From assembly GCF_000210075.1 (NCBI RefSeq), contig NC_021017.1:5331336-5371691 (forward strand): a stretch of DNA of 40,356 nucleotides. Direction: 5' to 3'. This DNA is from Bacteroides xylanisolvens XB1A (lineage in GTDB: Bacteria > Bacteroidota > Bacteroidia > Bacteroidales > Bacteroidaceae). Each line of letters starts with the position of its first letter. Position 1 is the stretch's first letter. Made by a program: the position numbers and the translations under genes. Shown piece after piece: positions 15,669 to 23,931 of this stretch. Below the pieces are notes generated by a model. That model ran no database searches. It had not been told where the DNA came from and saw nothing but the letters and a program-made list of their open reading frames with translations.

Positions 15669-16519
15669 TGTTTCGTTAAAATAAAGTGTTTGTAAGGGAC
15701 TGTATAAACCGTTTCGTGAGATATGCAATGGTATTCATACCCATCTTCACCATAACAAGTGCCATGATCGGAAAGAGCAATCACCAGCGTATTGCTCCGT
15801 TTCTGAAAAGCCTGAAACAAACGAGGTAACTGACTGTCAATATATTGCAGGGCAGCCGCATGTGATTCTTTATCATCTTTCATTTTACCCTCCACATAAT
15901 GACAGTTCGGATAATGGATAGCAGAAAAATTGATATACATAAAGATCCGTTTGTCGTCCGGATAATTTTCTAGTTTTTTCAATGCAAAATCAATCTGTTT
16001 TTCAGTACTATCGGGTGCTGTGCATCCAAAGGTAGGCAGCCAATAACTTTTAGTAAAGTAACCGGGGAATACACGCCCCAGCTCATTACGCTTGCTAAAG
16101 AAATTTACGCCACCTATACAAATCGTTTCATAGCCTGTATGGGCAAGACTCTGCACAAAAGTCGCTTCTGTAAATGGATAACTTCCTTTGGGCGGAATAC
16201 GTCCTGTACCCGCTTGCACGGGGAAAAACAACCAGTTACGGCTACGCAACGAATGAGGTTCTGCCGGAGAAGGCAGAAATCCGGCAAAGATGGCAAAATG
16301 AGACGGGTAAGTGAAATTTCCCGGAGCATGTCTTTTCTCCCATTCTCCTCCATGGCTGTTCAGTACAGGCGTTCTTCCGGCCGCTTCTTCCTCTTTGCTG
16401 ACATCATACCGCAAGGTGTCAAAGCAAAGCATCAATATATCATGAGTACCCACCACCTGATTCATATCCAGATCCGGATGACGGGTCTGTTCGCCAGCCG
16501 GCAGTTCATCTATTTGCAT
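15665..16519 (-). CDS. STM4013-like hydrolase, alkaline phosphatase/sulfatase fold
   Basis: A 284-residue protein of the alkaline phosphatase superfamily. DILMLCFDTLRYD (Asp34) resembles the first metal-binding strand. GNFTYPSHFAIFAG (Thr70/Ser73) occupies the place of the sulfatase nucleophile loop but lacks the CxPxR sulfatase signature, so a formylglycine sulfatase is unlikely. LVIALSDHGTCYGEDGYEYH carries the second metal Asp and His residues. It has no signal peptide, so it acts in the cytoplasm, unlike most sulfatases. The ATG overlaps the ATP-grasp gene by 14 nt and its stop overlaps the next start by 4 nt. It probably acts on a phosphate or phosphonate/sulfate ester or as a transferase in the same unknown pathway. 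Confidence 0.83.
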   Translation of the reverse strand: MQIDELPAGEQTRHPDLDMNQVVGTHDILMLCFDTLRYDVSKEEEAAGRTPVLNSHGGEWEKRHAPGNFTYPSHFAIFAGFLPSPAEPHSLRSRNWLFFPVQAGTGRIPPKGSYPFTEATFVQSLAHTGYETICIGGVNFFSKRNELGRVFPGYFTKSYWLPTFGCTAPDSTEKQIDFALKKLENYPDDKRIFMYINFSAIHYPNCHYVEGKMKDDKESHAAALQYIDSQLPRLFQAFQKRSNTLVIALSDHGTCYGEDGYEYHCISHETVYTVPYKHFILTKQ

Positions 16520-17516
16520 GGTTATATTTCTTTTTTATGTTTTTTATTTGTTGAGTATAAATAGAATTATGAGCAAACATATCCTGATAAACATGGTCTC
16601 CTTGTCCGTTGACTTCTATTATATAAGGAATATCCGTCCCTCTTTCTATCAATACATCTACTCCTGCATAACGCAAATCCAAGGATTGCACAGCTTCCTG
16701 ACATTGAAAATAGATTTGTTGCCGTACCTCTTCGGATAGAGACAATTCATTCCACCAATGCGCCTTGTTGTTCAGGTGTAAATTCGTTATGCTTCCTTTG
16801 CTGCATCTCACAACGATATAATCTATTTCAGACTCCCGGCACACTACCCGAAGGTCGTAATTTTCTCCTTGCAATTGTGCTTTAGGAATCCATTCTTCGA
16901 GGATAGCTTCTGTTTGTATCACAGCTTCTGCCAACGGGATTATCTCTTTTTCCACGCTCAAACGATTGATTCGTTTGGTATTATGAATCACTCCGTCCAC
17001 TTGCCGCAGCGTAGTATAGACTATCCACTTATTCCGGTTGGGCTGATAACGAATCGCCATAATGCCTCCCGCACCCGAACCATAACGGGGTTTTAAAAAG
17101 CATCCTCTACCACAATCGGCAAGAAGCTGCCGTAACTCATCGAAAGAGTGTGGAGACGGTAACATCGGAGTCACTTTCAGCCCTTTGTCCATCAGGACTT
17201 CTTTTGTTTCCTTTTTATCAAGAGCACGCAACAAAGCATCAGGAGTATTTAAAAAGCACACATCATCAGGCAGGCTCATCTCGCTCAAACGTTGCAATGT
17301 CTCCTTATATGCCTGATTCAACAGCGCATATTTCAGGAAATCAGTTTCATCACTTACACAGGGTTCCAGTTTGATAACTGCCTGCCGCAATAGCGGCAAG
17401 CAGCTAAAAAGTTCCTCATAAGTCATAAAACAAACTTCTGTCTGCAAGTGCTTACCTGCTTCAACAAAGTATTCTATACGTTTGGATAAAGAGTTGCTGA
17501 CAACGATTATCTGCAT
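16506..17516 (-). CDS. STM4014-like ATP-grasp protein
   Basis: A 336-residue protein with an ATP-grasp core. FLKPRYGSGAGGI (near 140) is the glycine-rich ATP loop, ILEEWIPKAQLQGENYDLRVV has the acidic/Asp-Leu-Arg segment, and the end of the fold has DVLIERGTDIPYIIEVNGQGD with the metal-binding Glu and Asn. The N-terminal approximately 110 residues form a preATP-grasp-like domain. Such enzymes activate a carboxylate as acyl phosphate and join it to an amine or thiol, for example adding amino acids to peptides or polymers. It starts 3 nt after the WGR/LRR gene stop and overlaps the next gene, indicating strict co-expression. The carboxylate and acceptor are unknown. Confidence 0.83.
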   Translation of the reverse strand: MQIIVVSNSLSKRIEYFVEAGKHLQTEVCFMTYEELFSCLPLLRQAVIKLEPCVSDETDFLKYALLNQAYKETLQRLSEMSLPDDVCFLNTPDALLRALDKKETKEVLMDKGLKVTPMLPSPHSFDELRQLLADCGRGCFLKPRYGSGAGGIMAIRYQPNRNKWIVYTTLRQVDGVIHNTKRINRLSVEKEIIPLAEAVIQTEAILEEWIPKAQLQGENYDLRVVCRESEIDYIVVRCSKGSITNLHLNNKAHWWNELSLSEEVRQQIYFQCQEAVQSLDLRYAGVDVLIERGTDIPYIIEVNGQGDHVYQDMFAHNSIYTQQIKNIKKKYNHANR

Positions 17517-17519
17517 CTC

Positions 17520-18593
17520 CTATTCTGTAATCATCGGGTAATACCACAATTCACCATCATATTCATCCGCCTCTTCGGTTTCGGCAATGTCTATTTTCAT
17601 AGGAAGGTTCTGCAACTGTTTCTTCATGTCCTTGCTCAAATAATTATAGCGCATATTGATAAACTTCAAGTGAGCGATTTTATCCATATTATCCAGCAAC
17701 AACTGTGCACCTTCATCTTTCAGAGTACCGGCCGAAATATCCATGGTTTCAAGTTGAGGTAGAATATCCGATTCCAGGAACATTTCTACAATGCTGTCCT
17801 GTTCTTCAGAGTTAACAAGCCCCAGATAGGTCAGCTTCGGGAAACGCTCTTTGGAGAAAAGCGGACGGAAGATCTCAATATCACCTTCAAATCCGTAATC
17901 TTCCACACCAACATATAGAATCAGTTTTTCCAGATTGGGAAAGTCAGAAGCAAGAATGTCCTCTACCACTTCAGTAGGCATACCACCACTGATTATTTCC
18001 AGCGACCGCAACTCCGGACGTGAAGTTTTTCCCAAGCGCAGATTGTTTGTTCCTTTTATTTTCAGATCCTTCAATTTAGGCATACTATCGAGCAGCGGAC
18101 TAAGGTCGGCTTGTTCAATCCATGAGATCTCCTGTTCTTCCTGTTCAATATCCCCCCAGAACAGGCCTTCTATCTGCGCAAACTTGTCCTTATTTTCAAT
18201 GAGACCTTGTAACAAAGCCGAACAGTCATCACCTTCATAATCCCAACAGCCAATCGTTATTTGCTTATATTCAGAGAGATGCTTGTCTTTCAATATCTTA
18301 TCCAAAAGCTTCACATCGTTTTCATACTCATCATAACTCAATGTATATTTCTTAGCTTCCACTTTCATTTCACGTGCTGTTTCTTCGGCAGTTTCCACAT
18401 AACCTTTCTTTGTCTTCTCTGCAATCAGTTTGTTGGCAGCCTTCTCAGCCTCTTCAGTAGTTGCGTAGTTTTTCACTTGTGTTTGTCCGGCAGTCCCCAG
18501 CTTACCATAATTTACAGTAACATCTGTCCCGACTACCTCTATACTCCAGAATTTCTGCGATTTAAAATCTTGAAAAACGAATACTCTCTTCAT
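17520..18593 (-). CDS. STM4015-like WGR and leucine-rich-repeat protein
   Basis: First gene of the cassette, 357 residues. Residues 1-66 form a WGR domain (MKRVFVFQDF, FWSIEVVGTDVTVNYGKLG), a module best known in PARPs and in bacterial proteins with unclear roles. From about 150 to 330 there are irregular leucine-rich repeats (PKLKDLKIKG, PNLEKLILYVG, FPKLTYLGLV, PQLETMDISAG, KFINMRYNYLS). The C-terminus is an acidic, aromatic tail (EEADEYDGELWYYPMITE). The start is ATG at 18593 rather than 18632, because a promoter-like element with a suitable leader lies just upstream. It is probably not catalytic: a scaffold, a substrate-recognition protein, or the substrate of the radical SAM enzymes. The last idea is speculation. 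Confidence 0.82.
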   Translation of the reverse strand: MKRVFVFQDFKSQKFWSIEVVGTDVTVNYGKLGTAGQTQVKNYATTEEAEKAANKLIAEKTKKGYVETAEETAREMKVEAKKYTLSYDEYENDVKLLDKILKDKHLSEYKQITIGCWDYEGDDCSALLQGLIENKDKFAQIEGLFWGDIEQEEQEISWIEQADLSPLLDSMPKLKDLKIKGTNNLRLGKTSRPELRSLEIISGGMPTEVVEDILASDFPNLEKLILYVGVEDYGFEGDIEIFRPLFSKERFPKLTYLGLVNSEEQDSIVEMFLESDILPQLETMDISAGTLKDEGAQLLLDNMDKIAHLKFINMRYNYLSKDMKKQLQNLPMKIDIAETEEADEYDGELWYYPMITE

Positions 18594-18655
18594 AATACAG
18601 TTTTTAATGGTTGATATTTGCACACTCAACACAGAACGCGCATGAACAATACTTG

Positions 18656-18685
18656 CAAAAATAGCTATTTTATGTAATGTACAAA
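18656..18685 (-). promoter_or_regulatory. Probable promoter of the five-gene cassette
   Basis: On the minus strand TTTG (18685-18682) and TATTTTTG (18663-18656) are separated by 18 bp, one short of the usual range. The expected start is about 55 nt before the ATG at 18593. Confidence 0.55.
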
Positions 18686-18757
18686 GAAATCTGTTTACTA
18701 ATCTTTCAGGATATTCAAAAAATTAGCCGCTTATCTATAAAACCAGTACATACAACA

Positions 18758-18780
18758 AAGGCTGCCTTTTGGGCAGCCTT
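18758..18780 (-). terminator. Intrinsic terminator after the OmpA-like gene
   Basis: A perfect 9-bp stem AAGGCTGCC/GGCAGCCTT (18758-18780, loop of 5) lies 29 nt beyond the OmpA-like stop. The T tract on the minus strand is short (TTTGTTG). It separates this gene from the cassette. Confidence 0.7.
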
Positions 18781-18808
18781 CATTATTCTATTTATGTAAT
18801 CTATCTGT

Positions 18809-19942
18809 TTAATCTTCAATCGTACATATACTTACACGGTTCCAATCCGGTTCGGTAAACATGTCGCCTACGCCCTGACCTTCGGCAGTGATGCGGGATG
18901 CACTAATCTTGTATTTATTAACAAGGATAGTTTTTACAGCCTCTGCACGTGCAGCAGCGATTCTTGCGTTGACCTCCACACTACCTTCCGGAGAAGCGTA
19001 TCCTTTAATAACTACTTTTGAGTCAGGATATTTCTTCATGTATGAAGCTACACGTTCCACGTTAGGAAGTTGGGAAGCGTCAACCGATGATTTACCTTGT
19101 CTGAAAGTAATGATAGATTCGGGCACACGGGCGGTTTTCACTACAGTCTCTACCGGAACAACCTTTGTACGGCAGGCTTCAAGTTCTTCTTGCAGTCCGT
19201 TGATGCGCTGGTTGGCGTTGCTGATCTGACCGTCTTTGTTGTTCACTTCCGAACGAAGCGCATTGATGGAAGAGTTCAATCCGTCAATTTCAGCTTGGTT
19301 GTACACTCTCACTTTTGCAAAATGATGTGTTCCGTTACTTGTCTTAAAGTGATATGTCAATCCGGCTGTCAATTCGAAACCTGCGTTATTGGCATTGAAA
19401 CGGCTCTTTGTTTCGGGGTAAGTGCCTTGCATATCATATACAATGGCAGGTTTGATACCCAATGTCCATGCTTTGCTTTCGCCCAAGTTGAAGTTGAAAT
19501 TCAATCCCAAACGGGTAGACCAAGTGTTCTGATCTCCATCACCATTCACATAATAATGTAACCAGCCCATTCCTGCAACGGCTTCCACTTCAAACAAACG
19601 GGGTTCGCCTTTGTAACCTGCAAACAGGTTCATCAGGTTGACTTTACCCAATACGCTGACGTCGGAAGCATCGAAAGATGTTTTACTCGGAGTAGTATTA
19701 ATGTATCCCATTCCTTGGAATCCCAAACCGAAGATAGGAGTTAATTGCTTGGAAACTCCCACTCCAAAAGCAGGACGCATACTTTTAAAGAAAGCACTGT
19801 GAGTAAGGGGAGTGATTGCACCGGCATTGACTTCCACAGACCAATTGTCTGTTACTTTTGTACCTTCTACAACTGATTGGGCATTTGCTGTAACGCCACC
19901 CAATATCAAGGCTAATAAAATAATCGATTTTCTCATAATCAT
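18809..19942 (-). CDS. OmpA family outer membrane protein
   Basis: A 377-residue outer membrane protein. It has a signal peptide (MRKSIILLALILGGVTANAQ), an N-terminal beta-barrel of about 200 residues rich in alternating aromatic strands, a short coiled coil (NALRSEVNNKDGQISNANQR), and a C-terminal OmpA peptidoglycan-binding domain (about 275-377) with VVIKGYASPEGSVEVNARIA and AAARAEAVKTILV. This form anchors the outer membrane to the cell wall and is usually abundant. The start may be the ATG at 19942 or 19936. No exact promoter consensus is seen within the first 160 bp upstream, so the leader may be long. Confidence 0.92.
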   Translation of the reverse strand: MIMRKSIILLALILGGVTANAQSVVEGTKVTDNWSVEVNAGAITPLTHSAFFKSMRPAFGVGVSKQLTPIFGLGFQGMGYINTTPSKTSFDASDVSVLGKVNLMNLFAGYKGEPRLFEVEAVAGMGWLHYYVNGDGDQNTWSTRLGLNFNFNLGESKAWTLGIKPAIVYDMQGTYPETKSRFNANNAGFELTAGLTYHFKTSNGTHHFAKVRVYNQAEIDGLNSSINALRSEVNNKDGQISNANQRINGLQEELEACRTKVVPVETVVKTARVPESIITFRQGKSSVDASQLPNVERVASYMKKYPDSKVVIKGYASPEGSVEVNARIAAARAEAVKTILVNKYKISASRITAEGQGVGDMFTEPDWNRVSICTIED

Positions 19943-20249
19943 AAGTTTTAAAATGTAATGTTTTATCTGCTAAATCATTAGAAATGTTTTATTTGTCCAT
20001 GTCTAACTTTCTAGTTCATTTTTAATTCGTTATTCACTTTAAACAACATATCATATCAAAAATTAGTTCGCAAGCCTGGTAGCCAATTAACATCTATTAC
20101 ATTTTCGAACAATCTAAAATATGAAAAATAGAACATCGACCGAAAGTTGTCAAAGGAAACATTAAAATCAACGTATATATCACATAGAGAACGGAATAAT
20201 GGAAGAGATAAGCTATCGTTTCCTTCCTCATCCTTCCAAAAAGATTTCT
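19943..20249. other. Intergenic DNA without a recognised gene
   Basis: AT-rich DNA between the OmpA-like start and the terminator of the next minus-strand gene. It should contain the OmpA-like promoter; a one-mismatch -7 element (CAAAAATT on the plus strand, near 20056) is the only candidate. I see no gene, repeat or stable hairpin. Confidence 0.4.
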
Positions 20250-20292
20250 AAAAAAAACGCTCAAACGGATGCCGTTTTACCGTTTGGGCGTT
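20250..20292 (-). terminator. Intrinsic terminator after the AAA-ATPase/nuclease-fold gene
   Basis: The 13-bp stem AACGCCCAAACGG/CCGTTTGAGCGTT (one G-U pair; 20292-20256) is followed on the minus strand by eight T (20257-20250). It lies 50 nt beyond the stop at 20342. Confidence 0.85.
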
Positions 20293-20341
20293 ACTTTTGG
20301 GGTTTGAAATTATATACTATACTTTTATTATCAATTCCCTA

Positions 20342-21928
20342 CTATCCTTCTTCCTCTACTAACCATCGACTCAAATTGCGTTCTTCCTTACTGAACTCTG
20401 CACCTATTTTCACTATACGGCAACCATTAGTAGTATAAGGTATGAGATAGCCGCGATTATCAATCTGCGCCAATGCTTCTTCTGCGGTACCGTTTAGCTT
20501 AAATTCGAAGACATAAACAGCATTTGCTGTTTTCACCACAGCGTCAGCACGTCCCAGGGCACTTTGCACTTCGGCGTTAATAAACTGCCCCAGTAGTTTA
20601 AAAACAAGATAGAATACCACTTGATAGTGACGCTCTGTCTTATCATTCAGTTCGTAGGGGAAATCGGCAAAGAACGCACGAAGGCGGGTGAGGAAAACCT
20701 CAACATCTCCTGCCCTTAGTTCTTTTACAAACTGTCCGATATAAAAGGGGGCTTTCGATTCATCCAACGAGGTATAAAACGGAGTGATAAAATTAAGAAA
20801 GCCATACTTCACCTCATCATTGGGGTAACCCAGCTTGTAGAGACGCAGTTCTGTATCATATCCTTTAATGGTCAGATAGCCGCTTTGATAAATCATTGGC
20901 ACAGGGTTGTTTACGTCAGCACGGTCGTCGGTAAGAGAGGCGGCAGTTACTTCCAATCCGTCCAGTTCACGCAAATCATAATGGGTCTTCTTCAGCATTT
21001 CGGCAAGGAAAGTGGGTGTTCCGCTGGCAAACCAGTAATTCTCAAACATCCCGCTCCTAAGCACATTCAGTATGCTGAACGGATTGTACATACCTTCCTT
21101 ACGGACATAGTTGAAATGATATCCGTCATACATACGAGTAAGGTATGCCATACAATCTTCTTTTGTCAAACCGTTCCTTTCTGCCAACCGTTCCAGTTCC
21201 GGGACGAAATTGGCTTCAATTTCCGGGCGGGTCATACCACAAAGAGCATTGTATTGCGGGTCGAAGCTGATATCGATCAGTTGGTTGAGAGTGCTGAATA
21301 TACCCATTTGAGCAAATTTGGTCACTCCGGTGATAAAGACGAAGCGCAACCAGGGGTCTGCTGATTTCAGTACAGTATAAAAAGCGGTGAGCATTTCGCG
21401 GAACTTGTCTTGTAATTCCGGATTATGCATGGAGCGAAGCAGCGGTTTGTCGTACTCGTCAATAAGAACAACTACGCCACGACCTGTTTGTCGATAAGCT
21501 TCTTTAATGACTTGCATGAAACGACCGGAATAACTCAAACCTTCCTCACTGGTTCCATAGACTTTTTCCCAACTACGAAGCTGCAATTCAAGTCCGTTTC
21601 TCAATCCTTCTATTTCAGAGTAATCCTCGGCATTAAGGTCAAGATGCAGTACAGCGTGTTCGTTCCATTCTGTTTCGAGCTGCTCAATGGCAAGTCCTTC
21701 AAAAAGCTCTTTCTTTCCACAGAAATACGCTTCCAGTGTAGAAAGCAGCAGACTTTTGCCAAAACGACGCGGACGGCTAAGGAAATACGGATTGCCCGTT
21801 GAGGCAAGTTCGTAGACAAATGCTGTTTTGTCAACATACAAATAGCCGTCGCGACGAAGTCTCTCAAAACTTTGTATCCCGATAGGCAGATTGCGCCGAG
21901 GCCCTTTCAAACGGTCCATGATATCCAT
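20342..21928 (-). CDS. AAA-ATPase-like protein with PD-(D/E)XK nuclease-fold domain
   Basis: A 528-residue protein with the domain pair common in Bacteroides: an AAA-ATPase-like N-terminal domain (to about 320) with LPIGIQSFERLRRDGYLYVD, the P-loop-like RRFGKSLLLS (near 55) and Walker B VVVLIDEYDKPLL. The C-terminal DUF1703/PDDEXK_9 domain has the candidate active-site motif RADAVVKTANAVYVFEFKL (Asp and E-x-K). The family occurs in many copies per genome and is suspected in defence or mobile-element biology, but its function is not established. It is monocistronic, with its own terminator. A TATCTTTG box on the minus strand (21966-21959) may be its -7 element; the -33 box is poorly spaced. 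Confidence 0.88.
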   Translation of the reverse strand: MDIMDRLKGPRRNLPIGIQSFERLRRDGYLYVDKTAFVYELASTGNPYFLSRPRRFGKSLLLSTLEAYFCGKKELFEGLAIEQLETEWNEHAVLHLDLNAEDYSEIEGLRNGLELQLRSWEKVYGTSEEGLSYSGRFMQVIKEAYRQTGRGVVVLIDEYDKPLLRSMHNPELQDKFREMLTAFYTVLKSADPWLRFVFITGVTKFAQMGIFSTLNQLIDISFDPQYNALCGMTRPEIEANFVPELERLAERNGLTKEDCMAYLTRMYDGYHFNYVRKEGMYNPFSILNVLRSGMFENYWFASGTPTFLAEMLKKTHYDLRELDGLEVTAASLTDDRADVNNPVPMIYQSGYLTIKGYDTELRLYKLGYPNDEVKYGFLNFITPFYTSLDESKAPFYIGQFVKELRAGDVEVFLTRLRAFFADFPYELNDKTERHYQVVFYLVFKLLGQFINAEVQSALGRADAVVKTANAVYVFEFKLNGTAEEALAQIDNRGYLIPYTTNGCRIVKIGAEFSKEERNLSRWLVEEEG

Positions 21929-21966
21929 AACTTCTTCTCTTTATAAATGAAACCTTTGCAAAGATA

Positions 21967-22244
21967 ACAAATCTTGCAGTGAATTGATCATCAAATATGA
22001 GGTTTTATTATCTCGTCCTGCAAAGTTTCCGACAGATAAAAACAGGTATTCAAAGTGCATTTCAAAACAAAGCTGATAGATAACATAGAGTAACAATAAC
22101 AAGAATAGTGGAGAAACTATATTTTATAAAATTAAATTACCCAGTCAATATATCAATTATTATTATCACAACCACACAAGTTTCTATCCTTTAGAGAAAG
22201 GTTATACAAAAAAGATAACAACCTACCACATAAACATAAAGAGC
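21967..22244. other. Intergenic DNA without a recognised gene
   Basis: AT-rich DNA (tracts such as aaaattaaattac) upstream of the AAA-ATPase gene. No coding frame, tRNA or stable hairpin is visible before the repeat array at 22245. Confidence 0.4.
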
Positions 22245-22301
22245 GTTATTAATAAATACTGTGACCGTTTATTATAAACGTCCCCCCTGTTTATTATAAA
22301 C
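22245..22301. repeat. Second 22-bp-period array of GTTTATTATAAAC
   Basis: GTTTATTATAAAC occurs at 22267-22279 and 22289-22301, exactly 22 bp apart. A degenerate unit (gttattaataaat) begins another 22 bp upstream at 22245. The core equals that of the 5238 array, but the 9-bp spacers differ, so core and period are conserved while spacers are not. Confidence 0.75.
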
Positions 22302-22344
22302 TTTAAAACCTGAATTTGCAAAAATATATTCAATAATAGGTTAC

Positions 22345-22380
22345 AAAAAAGGCTGCGAACTCTGTAAAGTTCGCAGCCTT
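22345..22380 (-). terminator. Strong intrinsic terminator
   Basis: A perfect 13-bp stem AAGGCTGCGAACT/AGTTCGCAGCCTT (22349-22380, 6-nt loop) with six T on the minus strand (22350-22345). It ends either the candidate small RNA or the 22611 gene. Confidence 0.88.
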
Positions 22381-22524
22381 TGGGCTATATCTGTTGCCTT
22401 ATCCCCTAGTATAAGCTAAGGGAATGAGCTAAGTTCGTTGTAATATTATACTATTTTCCATCCATTTCATATCCATATTCCGTCTGTTTTTTCATTCAGT
22501 ATTCATTCGTTTCATACTTTCCCG
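22345..22524 (-). ncRNA. Candidate small RNA of about 180 nt
   Basis: A good minus-strand promoter (22561-22530) and a very strong terminator (22380-22345) bound about 180 nt without a convincing gene. The RNA would contain only tiny frames (7 and 15 codons), a direct repeat of CTTAGCT and a small CCTTA/TAAGG stem near 22400-22430. It could instead be the long 3' leader-out of the gene ending at 22611. I do not recognise a known RNA family. Confidence 0.3.
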
Positions 22525-22529
22525 GACTA

Positions 22530-22561
22530 CAAATATATAACATTAAAAAGCGTTTGTCAAG
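22530..22561 (-). promoter_or_regulatory. Candidate promoter of the small RNA
   Basis: On the minus strand CTTG (22561-22558), a 20-bp spacer and TATATTTG (22537-22530), a full match to the -7 consensus. Confidence 0.5.
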
Positions 22562-22610
22562 TCCCGGATAGATTTTAATCGTTATCTTTGGGGATGCATC
22601 AATGTCTTTA

Positions 22611-23816
22611 TTACTTTTCCGGAATCACTTCGTTCAGACAGGCTATGGCATTGAGTGTGCGCGGATAACCAATAAATGGCAAGAGTTGCGTTACGACTGC
22701 CAGCAACGTATCTTTATTATTCCCTACGTTGGCATTTCCCTGTATGTGACTTTTTACCTGCGATTCACAGCCGCCTAAAGAAACAAGTATCGAGAATGTA
22801 ATCAGTTCGCGGGTCTTTACATTCAGTCCGCTACGTGTCTGATAGTCGCCGAAACAGTTGGCGGAGAGGTAACGTTGGATGTGCTTCTGATTGTCGGGAG
22901 CGTTCTTATGCATCTGTTCTATCCGTTCACCAAATATGGATTTCTGCAATTCCAGTCCCTTATTGAAACGTGTTTCGGATGATACAACCGATTGTCCTTC
23001 CAAAGGAAGACGCACGCCACGGGCGAGCAATATATCATTGGTGATACCGATAAAATCTCTGACCTTAGCCATGCCCGCATAGGCTACTGACTGGTAAAGG
23101 ATTTCTTTTATTTCTATCGGAGCAATGCCTTCATTAAGTGCGCTTTCGAGTGTGATGCGGTATTCGGCCTGCGCTTGTGAAGCAATATTGGATGCCAATG
23201 TTACCATAAGACGGGTTTTAATGTCCAGTGCACCGTATTCTTGCACTTCTTTTGTAAAATTACTAAATATATCGTCCAATTCAGGATCGGTAGCTTGCAG
23301 TCCGATTGCTACGTTACCTTTCGTTGCTTCGGCATACTGTTGGTCATCCACTCGTTCCAACCATGTATTCTGGTTGGTCTGCGGATTGCATCCGATAGCC
23401 AGATGTGAGAACCAACTATCGGGAGCGGCGCCATGCCAATGTTCGATGTTCGGAGCAATTTCAACCACATCACCGGGAAGTAAACGGCGCGCCGCTTTAC
23501 CACGTTCCTGATAATATCCCACACCGCCGACGGCAATCAGGAGTTGTCCACCCGTATGGCTGTGCCAATTATTCCGGCAGCCAGGCTCAAAAGTAACGTT
23601 GGACATGGGTACATTCAAGTCTTTGTTACCAGTCAGCGGTGCCAGCCAAGATCTACCCGTGAAATATTGTTCGAATCCTGTATTCGCTTTTCCTACCGGA
23701 AATGCGCTGATGTTTTGAGGTACTTCTTCTTTTTTCATATTCTGTGCATTTATAGATTGCATCGGGATTTGCATCATTCCGATGGCTGTTACAATAATAA
23801 AAAACAATTTTCTCAT
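22611..23816 (-). CDS. Exported cupin and carboxymuconolactone decarboxylase-like protein
   Basis: A 401-residue fusion. It has a signal peptide (to about AQ at 25), a cupin domain (about 55-155) with the metal-binding histidines in WHSHTGGQLL and IEHWHGAA, then two carboxymuconolactone-decarboxylase-like helical domains (about 175-265 with DIKTRLMVTLASNIASQAQ, and about 295-395 with TRELITFSILVSLGGCESQV). The CxxC of peroxidase-active AhpD relatives is absent. Family members act on lactones or quinone-like compounds or as oxidoreductases. Export to the periplasm is unusual. It is preceded on the same strand by an exported ABM-family protein (105-nt gap) and a divergent AraC regulator. Confidence 0.87.
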   Translation of the reverse strand: MRKLFFIIVTAIGMMQIPMQSINAQNMKKEEVPQNISAFPVGKANTGFEQYFTGRSWLAPLTGNKDLNVPMSNVTFEPGCRNNWHSHTGGQLLIAVGGVGYYQERGKAARRLLPGDVVEIAPNIEHWHGAAPDSWFSHLAIGCNPQTNQNTWLERVDDQQYAEATKGNVAIGLQATDPELDDIFSNFTKEVQEYGALDIKTRLMVTLASNIASQAQAEYRITLESALNEGIAPIEIKEILYQSVAYAGMAKVRDFIGITNDILLARGVRLPLEGQSVVSSETRFNKGLELQKSIFGERIEQMHKNAPDNQKHIQRYLSANCFGDYQTRSGLNVKTRELITFSILVSLGGCESQVKSHIQGNANVGNNKDTLLAVVTQLLPFIGYPRTLNAIACLNEVIPEK

Positions 23817-23931
23817 ATAACTACGTATGGTTTATTATTTATGAACTCTCTGATAATGCAAAGTTAGCTATTCTGTTCCAACTCTTTATGATACAAATTA
23901 CGGATATAGAAACCAATATTACTGATTCAAT

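Noticed and set aside
15665..16519. Calling this gene a formylglycine-dependent sulfatase
   Set aside because: It lacks the CxPxR/SxPxR signature, has no signal peptide, and no maturase of the sulfatase type is implied by the neighbours.
22583..22590. Plus-strand TATCTTTG as a promoter antisense to the 22611 gene
   Set aside because: The nearest TTTG is 26 bp upstream, outside the usual spacing, and no plus-strand gene follows.
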